From contig DICX01000015.1 in NCBI GenBank assembly GCA_002417825.1, positions 6,356 through 36,088 of the forward strand: DNA of 29,733 nt. Direction: 5' to 3'. This document shows positions 23,545 to 29,733 of this stretch, in pieces. Within the stretch, counting starts at the first letter, position 1. Every line of letters starts with the position of its first letter. This DNA comes from Lactobacillus sp. UBA5815. Lineage in GTDB: Bacteria; Bacillota; Bacilli; Lactobacillales; Lactobacillaceae. Below the pieces are notes generated by a model, which saw only the letters and a program-made list of their open reading frames with translations, did no database searches and was not told the origin of the DNA. The translations under genes were made by a program, and so were the position numbers.

Positions 23545-24417
23545 TTATTCTAATCCTTTCGCATCAATAACTTTTAATACCTGTTGAAAATGCAATAATA
23601 AATAAATTCTTTCAGAATAAGAGAGTTGGTAATCAAAATGTTTTTCAAAAAATTCAGTGGTAACTTTTAAATATTTGAGCAAATCGGGAAAACTATTACA
23701 TAAATTAAAATATAATAACTGATCATTTGCTGCATCTTGAAAATCTTTTTTGCTTTTTATACGTCTGAGCAAAAATCGCAAATGTGTAGCTAACCTATCT
23801 GTTCTTACGGAAGGAGAAATTAAATCTAAATCAGTTTCATCTGTAATCAAACTAAACAATTCATGGATTATCGAACTTTCGTTTATCGCATTATCCGTAG
23901 CTTTTGTTTTTGAAACATAAATTTCGTTCTCTACAAAATGAATCGCAATAAATCCCGCTTCACTTGGTGAAAGACAAGTATGATATTCCTTATCAATGGC
24001 TCGAATACTTTTTTCAGCTTGTTCGTATTCAGCCGCATAAGATTGTTTAATATCAGCAAGCGTTGGCCCATTAAAATGCTGCTCTGCTTTCGCACGTTTA
24101 ACCGCAAAATAAATATGATCAGATAATGTAATCAAAATATTAGGATTAAAGCGAACATTTAAATTTCTTTCAGCCGAAGAGACAATTTCCCTTGTCGTTT
24201 CAAAAAAACTTAAAGGGATTTCATCACTTATGGCAAGAAAAGAACGTGCCCATTCAGAATCTGCTTCCTTAGTAAACACTGTTCCAGGAACAAGAGACTC
24301 GATGATATCTCCATGATGATGTCCGAAACCTATCCCCTTTGCCCAGACGATTTTTTCACTTCCATCTTTGTCAACTACGAGGATAATATTATTGTTAAAT
24401 ATTCGAATAATTTTCAC
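23545..24417 (-). CDS. BglG/LicT-type transcriptional antiterminator
   Basis: The 290-residue protein has an N-terminal RNA-binding CAT domain (about 1-55: RIFNNNIILVVDKDGSE, AKGIGFG, and HHHGD) and two PRD domains with the four expected phosphorylatable histidines: His101 (SDHIYFAVKR), His160 (AIHFVENE), His212 (RLATHLRFLL) and His276 (LLLHFQQVL). PTS proteins would set its activity by phosphorylation. It should bind the RAT hairpin in the leader of the same operon (27065-27107) and prevent formation of the terminator. The start is GTG at 24417, with GAGGGG upstream. The gene follows EIIA by 32 bases. Confidence 0.93.
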   Translation of the reverse strand: MKIIRIFNNNIILVVDKDGSEKIVWAKGIGFGHHHGDIIESLVPGTVFTKEADSEWARSFLAISDEIPLSFFETTREIVSSAERNLNVRFNPNILITLSDHIYFAVKRAKAEQHFNGPTLADIKQSYAAEYEQAEKSIRAIDKEYHTCLSPSEAGFIAIHFVENEIYVSKTKATDNAINESSIIHELFSLITDETDLDLISPSVRTDRLATHLRFLLRRIKSKKDFQDAANDQLLYFNLCNSFPDLLKYLKVTTEFFEKHFDYQLSYSERIYLLLHFQQVLKVIDAKGLE

Positions 24418-24449
24418 TGTTATCCCCTCTGTTCAAATCTCAAATTTCA

Positions 24450-24869
24450 TTATTCGTCATTCACACAAATAGCATCGTTATTCGAATAAGTGTTCATCAG
24501 CACCATCTGTTGTCGTGCCTTATCAATAAGTGCCTCAATGTGTTCAGAAGTCAAGTGATCGGCTGGATCAAGCAAAATACTCATTGCTAAAGCCAGATTA
24601 ATGCCTGTGATAACAAATCTATGAGATCCCATATATTTCGATACGTTTTGATTAACGCTTCCACTTAATAGATCTGTCATAATGATGATGTCATCTTCAG
24701 AACTAGTCGTGGAAAGTTCTTTTTCAACTTCTTTTCTTGGAAATTCATTATTTTCATTAATGTAACAAGGGATTGCAATAATTTGGTCAGGCAAATTTGT
24801 AAAAAAAACTAAAGCATCTCTTAGGCCAGTGGCTAATGTTCTATGGGTTATTAATAAAATCTTCCGCAT
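24450..24869 (-). CDS. mannose/fructose/sorbose-class PTS component IIA
   Basis: The 139-residue cytoplasmic protein is the free-standing EIIA of a mannose-type permease. His9 in ILLITHRTLATGL is the predicted phosphorylation site receiving phosphate from HPr, and MTDLLSGSVNQ matches the family block DxxGGSPxN in variant form. It lies 14 bases after EIID. Length is typical for a IIA domain without fused IIB. The sugar cannot be told from the sequence. Confidence 0.88.
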   Translation of the reverse strand: MRKILLITHRTLATGLRDALVFFTNLPDQIIAIPCYINENNEFPRKEVEKELSTTSSEDDIIIMTDLLSGSVNQNVSKYMGSHRFVITGINLALAMSILLDPADHLTSEHIEALIDKARQQMVLMNTYSNNDAICVNDE

Positions 24870-24883
24870 TAAAAGTTCTCCCT

Positions 24884-25684
24884 CTATGCTTTAAATAGTC
24901 CAATGGCTGCCCCTAACATTGAAAATATAATAATTCCAACGATAAGCCATGACATTTTAACTTTCTTTTTCAATAGTTTATATAAAACATAAGTCACAAT
25001 CGCTGGTAAAACTGCTGGACAAATTTGATCTAAAATATTTTGAGCAGATATCGTGACACCAGAATTGGCAAATTTCCAGCCAACTTTTATAGTGACAGTT
25101 GAAGCAACGATTGCACCAATCACTGTAATTCCTAAAATTGATACCGCATCAGTAAACGCATTGAGTTTACTTCCCAAACTAGAAACGAGCGCAGTTCCCG
25201 ATCGATAGCCAAGAAGATACATATAGGGACGTAAAAGAAAACAAAGTACGTAAATTCCCAAGAAAATCCACATACCGATTGGATTTCCAACTTTTCCCAT
25301 CGATCCCGCAATCGCTCCTAGAATAGTGGGCATCATGACCCAAATAATAGAATCTCCGATTCCTGAAAGTGGCCCCATTAAACCAGTTTTAATGTTTTGG
25401 ACTGCATTTAAAACTTTATTTCCACTTTTCTCTTCCATTGCAAGCGTCGCGCCAGTAATGATAGGCGAAAGCCATGGATTGCAATTATAATATTTAAAAT
25501 GATTATCTAGCGAAGCCACTAATTCATCGTCATTTTTATAAATTTTACGCAAGGCAGGATAAAGTTCCCACACGATTGCCGACGCAATGCCAGTATCATA
25601 ATTAAATGTACTGACGCCTAAATAATGTCTTAAAGACGCCCGAAGCAAATCATGCTTGGTAATAATATTTTTCGTGTCACTCAT
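24884..25684 (-). CDS. mannose-class PTS component IID
   Basis: The 266-residue membrane protein forms the permease core with IIC. Features are the N-terminal KHDLLRASLRHY and NYDTGIASAIVWELYPALRKIY, then GPLSGIGDSIIWVMMPTILGAIAG, which is the hallmark of IID (residues about 105-128), followed by hydrophobic segments to the C-terminus. It overlaps the end of IIC by eight bases. Which sugar it carries is unknown. Confidence 0.93.
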   Translation of the reverse strand: MSDTKNIITKHDLLRASLRHYLGVSTFNYDTGIASAIVWELYPALRKIYKNDDELVASLDNHFKYYNCNPWLSPIITGATLAMEEKSGNKVLNAVQNIKTGLMGPLSGIGDSIIWVMMPTILGAIAGSMGKVGNPIGMWIFLGIYVLCFLLRPYMYLLGYRSGTALVSSLGSKLNAFTDAVSILGITVIGAIVASTVTIKVGWKFANSGVTISAQNILDQICPAVLPAIVTYVLYKLLKKKVKMSWLIVGIIIFSMLGAAIGLFKA

Positions 25685-26492
25685 CTTCCATGTCCTCCTT
25701 TGTCAATCCAGAAGCATTAGGTTCTAACGAAGAATTTTTCGAATTATCAATACTGTTATTTTTCTCAGTTAAAGCTTTATATTGACGAACAGCAGCTGCA
25801 ACGCCTAATAATGCGATTCCCATAATTGGCACTTTTAAAAATGCAGTCAACACAAAGCCTACGATCAACCAATAGCCATATTTACTTAATGGCATGTAAA
25901 GCAACAGCATAGCAAAACCTACAGCCGGTAACATACCACCGGCAACATTGAGGCCAACTGTAAACCATTTAGGCATAAAATTAAGAACGGCTTCTACAAC
26001 CGGTTTTCCAAACACCACTGCTAGAAAAACGGGAAGTGCTGCTTCCAATGGATAAATAACTGTTGCGACTGGAATAATCTTCCTCATTTTTCCAAATTCT
26101 TTACGATCAGCATAAGTTTGTGCACGTCGAGCAATATAAGAATTGAATATTTTAACAACAACATCTAAATTCATGACAAGCATGCCAACCGGGATTCCTA
26201 TCGCAAGCCCCGCAGCCATACCTTTTCCAGTGGTGCTGGCAATAGCCGTAGAAATAATTGCAGCAACCCCATAATCCGGCATTGAAGCACCGCCAAGATT
26301 AGATACACCAAGTGACATCAACTGCAAAGTGGCACCTATTTCAAGACCTTGTTTAAAATCACCCAAAACAAAACCTGTTAGTGCACCCCAAAGAATGGTT
26401 ACTTTTCCTGCTATTTGCGTAGAATACCTATCCAAGTTATAAACGTAAGCAAGTAACGTGATCAAAACCACTTGCATCCCTGTTAATCCCAT
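25677..26492 (-). CDS. mannose-class PTS component IIC
   Basis: The 271-residue polytopic membrane protein has the IIC pattern: LTGMQVVLITLLAYVYNLDR at the start, GFVLGDFKQGLEIGATLQLMSLGVSNLGGASMPDYG (about 41-76), GKGMAAGLAIGIPVGML and a long hydrophobic C-terminal half (GGMLPAVGFAMLLLYMP, LIVGFVLTAFLKVP). The charged C-terminal tail is Asn/Ser/Glu-rich. It begins three bases after the IIB stop and overlaps IID, so IIB-IIC-IID are tightly coupled. Confidence 0.93.
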   Translation of the reverse strand: MGLTGMQVVLITLLAYVYNLDRYSTQIAGKVTILWGALTGFVLGDFKQGLEIGATLQLMSLGVSNLGGASMPDYGVAAIISTAIASTTGKGMAAGLAIGIPVGMLVMNLDVVVKIFNSYIARRAQTYADRKEFGKMRKIIPVATVIYPLEAALPVFLAVVFGKPVVEAVLNFMPKWFTVGLNVAGGMLPAVGFAMLLLYMPLSKYGYWLIVGFVLTAFLKVPIMGIALLGVAAAVRQYKALTEKNNSIDNSKNSSLEPNASGLTKEDMEDE

Positions 26493-26495
26493 AAG

Positions 26496-26981
26496 TTAGA
26501 CCCCTTTCTTTAAAAATGGTTCAATGGCTGTCGGATCATCATTAGTGGTATACATTGAAACCACTTGAGTCCCCTTATCCAAAATCTCTTTGTAAACTGG
26601 GATTTCAGTTTTCTTAATATAAGCACGATTAGTTACTTTGATGGCATTATCGTACGTAAGTGTGCCACCCAAAATCAGCTTGTTGATCTTAATTTTTGAA
26701 TTGATTAAATTCAAAAAGACATTCGGTGTTTTGGCGAGCACAAAAACGCGCTGACGATCATATTTTTTCTTAGCGAAATTAGCTAATGCAGTATTTTCAG
26801 TAATAACGGATATTGCAATACCTGCCGGGCGGGCTAATTTCATACTTTCTTTCAACATCTGATCGTTTGCAGTCGCATCATCAATCACCATAACTCTCGT
26901 TGCATTTGACTGTGGTAACCAAGTAGTCGCTACAATACCATGAAGCAAACGATTATCAATTCTTGCACCAACAATTGCCAT
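26496..26981 (-). CDS. mannose/fructose/sorbose-class PTS component IIB
   Basis: The 161-residue protein passes phosphate from IIA to the sugar. It starts MAIVGARIDNRLLHG, with the predicted active His14; VMVIDDATANDQMLKESMKLA and GGTLTYDN segments fit the family. The start is ATG 26981, preceded by GGAGGT; the longer frame to 27086 would run through the leader terminator and is rejected. First gene of the operon, it follows the RAT-terminator leader by about 40 bases. The usual HGQV after the His is HGIV. Confidence 0.93.
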   Translation of the reverse strand: MAIVGARIDNRLLHGIVATTWLPQSNATRVMVIDDATANDQMLKESMKLARPAGIAISVITENTALANFAKKKYDRQRVFVLAKTPNVFLNLINSKIKINKLILGGTLTYDNAIKVTNRAYIKKTEIPVYKEILDKGTQVVSMYTTNDDPTAIEPFLKKGV

Positions 26982-27023
26982 TCTTCTAATACCTCCTAAC
27001 ACTGATGACATCTTTGACGGCAT

Positions 27024-27070
27024 AAAAAAAACCAAAATGACGTCAAAGAAATTGACAACATTTTGGTTTT
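27024..27070 (-). terminator. leader terminator of the PTS operon
   Basis: On the minus strand AAAACCAAAATG (27070-27059) pairs with CATTTTGGTTTT (27039-27028), extended by an inner TTGTCAA/TTGAC pair, then runs into eight T residues. Its 5' arm overlaps the 3' end of the RAT element, so the two folds exclude each other. Confidence 0.88.
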
Positions 27071-27107
27071 GCCCACATTTCGTCAAGAATGAATGCGGTT
27101 ACAATCC
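27065..27107 (-). promoter_or_regulatory. ribonucleic antiterminator (RAT) for the LicT-type regulator
   Basis: On the minus strand the leader reads GGATTGTAACCGCATTC, a loop, then GAAATGTGGGCAAAACC. This fits the BglG/LicT RAT pattern (GGATTGT at one side, GGCAAAACC at the other) with a somewhat longer apical part. It shares AAAACC with the terminator. The regulator is encoded in the same operon. Confidence 0.85.
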
Positions 27108-27118
27108 TTATTGATTTC

Positions 27119-27146
27119 AGTTTATCACCTATTTTAGTTTTGTCAA
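27119..27146 (-). promoter_or_regulatory. promoter of the PTS operon
   Basis: On the minus strand TTGACA (27146-27141) is followed by 16 bases and TAAACT (27124-27119). Transcription would start near 27112, only a few bases before the RAT, the normal arrangement. Confidence 0.65.
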
Positions 27147-27186
27147 CTAATCAATTAATCATTTTCGTCAAGCCAAAATCTCAAAC

Positions 27187-28434
27187 TCAAGAACCAGATT
27201 CGGCTGCGGACCGATGAGTGGTTCTGTTCCAAAACTTGGAAAGCTGCTTCTGATTTACTAAGATCAACAGATGAACGACGAACAATATTCCGATCGTCCA
27301 AAAAATCACGGTCCTGATCACTGACCATAGTTGCAATTCAGGCATTTCGACAGATTGGGCTAGACTGCCATCAGCAATGTGCCATACGTTAAAGAAACTG
27401 AGCGGAAGCCAATCTGTCAGTGGCACGATGGCCGCACTCGCGGTGATCAACAAGACCACTGCCGTCGTCAGCCAAGAATTTCTGATCAAATAAGCGGCCA
27501 ACACATTCAACGCGGCTGTGAAAGCAATCAACGCAAGCAGCAAAAGTCCCGATGTCAGCAGCAATTTGCCATTGGTCGTGAAACTATCGGTGAATCCAAA
27601 AATCCCATTGGGTGTTTCTTGCAGCACAGGGAATTGCAAACTGCCGAAACCGCGAAACAGACCAACAACGATGGTCGTCAACACAAGCGGAAGCGCAATG
27701 ATCTCGGCCATCGTTCCAACGATCATCAAAAATTGCGTCCATACTTGTTCAATCAGACTTTCGCCTTGCAAAATCAGCCAATTCGCGTGCGCACGTTTAT
27801 CGGCAAGCTCTTTAGCAAAAAAGCTGCCAGAAATGATGATCGCGATCAGCAATAAATAAAATGGCACGTTCTCTTGAAAGAGATACTGCAAATAATCAAA
27901 ACCGCGGATATAAAAAGTTGGAAACCACGTTTTGATGTCGCGTTGATTCTTTGCGGACATGTCGGCCAATTCGTCTTTCGTGAATAAAATCGGCTGTGGA
28001 TAATATCCGGTGAGCTTTTTCTTATCAAGGAGCCGATATTGCGTCAACGTACGTTTCGCAACACCGCTATATGGGACTTGATCTCCATTCAAAATTGAAA
28101 ATCTGTAATTAGCACCAAAATTCTTTTGGGAAGAACCTCTTGTACCAGCAGCGATTTGCAGTTCTACCTTGAACCAATCGGCATAAGCCTTGGGTGTTGA
28201 TAAAGCTTGTAGTTCTGGATTGAAAATTTTTTCTCCTAATGTTTTGGGATTCTTGCTCTTTGTCGCACCATTTTTGACCAGTGCCTGCCGGTACTTGGTC
28301 AAAAAGGCAGTTTGCGCTGCTTTCTGTTGAAAATTGCCTGCGATCCCCAGCCCGGTAAGAATGACGATTAAGAGCCACACCGGCCAGCGTGCATGACGTT
28401 TCGTCAATTCAAATCTAAGATACGTTTTAAACAT
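27187..28434 (-). CDS. ABC-2-type exporter permease subunit
   Basis: The 415-residue protein has one N-terminal membrane segment (WPVWLLIVILTGLGIAG) after a basic start, a large soluble loop of about 150 residues (35-185), and then about five or six hydrophobic stretches (FYLLLIAIIISGSFFA, LPLVLTTIVVGLF, LLLTSGLLLLALIAFTAAL, WLTTAVVLLITASAAIV, IFWTIGILFVVHLLILV). This is the layout of ABC-2 exporter permeases. Its ATG overlaps the end of the preceding broken permease gene by eight bases (ATGTTTAA). With the ATPase upstream it would form a peptide, lantibiotic-immunity or lipid exporter, but the substrate is not evident. Confidence 0.8.
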   Translation of the reverse strand: MFKTYLRFELTKRHARWPVWLLIVILTGLGIAGNFQQKAAQTAFLTKYRQALVKNGATKSKNPKTLGEKIFNPELQALSTPKAYADWFKVELQIAAGTRGSSQKNFGANYRFSILNGDQVPYSGVAKRTLTQYRLLDKKKLTGYYPQPILFTKDELADMSAKNQRDIKTWFPTFYIRGFDYLQYLFQENVPFYLLLIAIIISGSFFAKELADKRAHANWLILQGESLIEQVWTQFLMIVGTMAEIIALPLVLTTIVVGLFRGFGSLQFPVLQETPNGIFGFTDSFTTNGKLLLTSGLLLLALIAFTAALNVLAAYLIRNSWLTTAVVLLITASAAIVPLTDWLPLSFFNVWHIADGSLAQSVEMPELQLWSVIRTVIFWTIGILFVVHLLILVNQKQLSKFWNRTTHRSAAESGS

Positions 28435-29339
28435 CGAATCGCCTCCGAAATTTTGGTGCTGACCGACTGATCAGCTGCCAGATCAAATAAACGAGGCCGA
28501 ACCGCCAAACTGCTTCTTGCAGGCTGGTGCTGAACAAGTGAATCAGTGATTGGGGCGAATCTGTCGCGGTATTTTGCCAGCCATGGCTGCCTGAAAGCAG
28601 TGGCTGCCCCCAAACTCGGCTGAGCAGCCACCCAAGTGCCAAAGCCAAAAGCAGCATCCCTAACCAGACGATCATCACAACGATCAGATTCGCACCTAGC
28701 CAAGTGCCTTCATGTGCAATGTTCAAGCGCACCCATTGGTGCTGGTGATTGAACCAAGACAGTGCCCACGTCGTCGACGAGATCATCACTACCAGACCAA
28801 TTACTGAGCAATCGGCTTAAATCCGTCATAAAGACAGCGGTCATCGTGCTGCTGCCATTCACTTCATAACCCTGCCGTGCAGACAGCAGTTTTTTAAACG
28901 TGACGGTTTGCACCCGATTTTCTCCGAAATCAACTGTAAAATCCACAGGACTCATCTGGTTCAGTTTCTTTTCTTGTTTGAACGTTTTCAAGCTTGTTTT
29001 AAAATAACGTGGGCTGTTCCGCTGCCGCAAAGCTTGACTTTGATGCTGATACGTTTCCAACAGCTGGCCAGCCAACGCAAGTTTGCGTTTCGCCTCCGCG
29101 ATTTCGGCTGCAGTGCTTTCATCCGGATGACTCACGACATACTGCCATGCCCCACTCGCATCTCGCAACCGCTCCTGTTTTGCGGCGACTTGTTTCCGCA
29201 TCCCTTGCAACGTTTGCGTTTGACGGACGTTCGCCATCCAAAAAAGCGCACCGACACCGACGATGACGACGCCCAGTAACAAGCTCAGGACAAAGCTTGA
29301 CTTCAGGCGCTGCCACTCAAAAGCCAGTAAAGCTTTCAT
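28427..29339 (-). pseudogene. ABC-2-type permease subunit with frameshift
   Basis: The first part (from ATG 29339) starts MKALLAFEWQRLKSSFVLSLLLGVV, has one membrane segment and a charged soluble loop like the neighbouring permease. Homology-like reading stops near DLSRLLSN (about 28800), after which this frame turns polar and ends at 28710. In another frame a membrane-rich sequence starts with SVIGLVVMISSTTWALSW and runs through GANLIVVMIVWLGMLLLALALGWLL to RRFDV at 28427, overlapping the next gene. Together they would give about 300 residues of one permease. A one- or two-base indel close to 28790-28815 explains this; a sequencing error or programmed shift is possible. Confidence 0.75.
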
Positions 29340-29733
29340 ACGTCTTCTTCAAACAGCGTACGATAACGTGCTTCCGGTGAATCATGCGCGCCAAGGACTT
29401 CCTCATCGATTCGCTGTCCTGTGATAAAGAAATAATGGTGCGTTACTTTCATCAATTCGTCCAAGTTGTGCGATGAAATCAAAACGGTCACTTGCTGCTT
29501 GGCTTCAAGATCTAAGATGACTTCGCGCACGATCCGCAGAGTCGTCGGATCCAAACCATTCAATGGTTCATCCAAAAGCAATAACGTCGGTTTGACGATC
29601 AAGGCCATGACGAGCAGCAGCCGCTGCTTCATTCCCAACGAATAGCTGCTTACACGCTTGGATAAAAAATCAGCCGCTTTCAAACGTTTGGCTGTCGCTT
29701 CAACGTCTGCTTGATCAAGGTGATGGATCTGCA
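29336..29733 (-). CDS. ABC transporter ATP-binding protein, C-terminal part (cut by window end)
   Basis: The visible 132 residues have a variant ABC signature, YSLGMKQRLLL, Walker B LLLLDEPLNGLDP and the H-loop SSHNLDEL, so this is an ATPase of an exporter of the CcmA/BcrA type. The Walker A part lies beyond the window; the frame is open from 29683 to the end. Its stop overlaps the permease start as ATGA, so ATPase and permease are coupled. With two permeases downstream, it probably drives a heteromeric exporter. Confidence 0.92.
   Translation of the reverse strand, partial: QIHHLDQADVEATAKRLKAADFLSKRVSSYSLGMKQRLLLVMALIVKPTLLLLDEPLNGLDPTTLRIVREVILDLEAKQQVTVLISSHNLDELMKVTHHYFFITGQRIDEEVLGAHDSPEARYRTLFEEDV

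Noticed and set aside
26982..27086. Longer EIIB N-terminus
   Set aside because: It reads through the leader terminator; the conserved EIIB start and ribosome site are at 26981.
27379..27859. Two plus-strand frames of 158 and 113 residues antisense to the ABC permease
   Set aside because: They overlap each other and the membrane protein gene and show low-complexity shadow sequence.
1..29733. CRISPR array, tRNA, rRNA, prophage or insertion sequence
   Set aside because: No regularly spaced repeats, no tRNA-like folds or rRNA noticed, and no transposase or integrase frame on either strand.

Overview
The window looks like chromosomal DNA of a low- to mid-GC Firmicute, most likely Lactobacillaceae. 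This rests on the AGGAGG-type ribosome sites, an RFN-controlled riboflavin operon, mannose-class PTS, CcpA-type (cre-like) operators, MazE-type antitoxin and split transketolase. I cannot fix the species from sequence alone. By eye, base composition is uneven: the two ends (about 1-8000 and 27200-29733) and the phosphotransferase gene at 21-22 kb are richer in G+C, while the 8.2-21 kb sugar region and the PTS operon are AT-rich.

Layout. (1) 1-1450: remains of a hexuronate/gluconate locus. A gluconokinase-like FGGY kinase runs off the left edge; uxuA (mannonate dehydratase) and a divergent GntR/FCD regulator have both lost their 5' halves at one junction near 1180. (2) 1509-5097: complete riboflavin operon ribD-ribE-ribBA-ribH (minus strand) with promoter, FMN riboswitch and intrinsic terminator. 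(3) 5166-8180: a soluble fumarate-reductase-like flavoprotein with an FMN-binding domain, divergent from an AraC-family regulator, which is followed by an orphan MazE-type antitoxin gene. (4) about 8200-21000: a sugar island with an L-fucose/L-arabinose isomerase-like enzyme, a LacI-family regulator, a two-subunit transketolase, a GlpK-like FGGY kinase, a 1.2-kb decayed stretch with a LysR-like remnant, and a complete ribose operon rbsKDACB. A piece of mazE recurs in direct orientation at 21029-21097 with 44 identical bases, so the island is bracketed by mazE copies. (5) 21174-22199: an APH-family phosphotransferase. (6) 22670-27146: a mannose-class PTS operon (IIB-IIC-IID-IIA) ending with a LicT-type antiterminator and a Nif3-like metalloprotein; its leader holds a recognisable RAT antiterminator overlapping a terminator. 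(7) 27187-29733: an ABC exporter operon (ATPase cut by the window end, a frameshifted permease, an intact permease).

How the parts fit. RibBA, RibE, RibD and RibH make riboflavin, and the flavoprotein next door uses FMN and FAD. In the island, ribose import and phosphorylation (RbsABC, RbsD, RbsK) feed ribose 5-phosphate to the pentose pathway, and the isomerase, kinase and transketolase could bring a second sugar to the same point; both arms carry a similar TGTAWGCGCTWACA operator. The PTS operon seems to be autoregulated by antitermination through its own LicT-type protein. I saw no tRNA, rRNA, CRISPR array, integrase or transposase.
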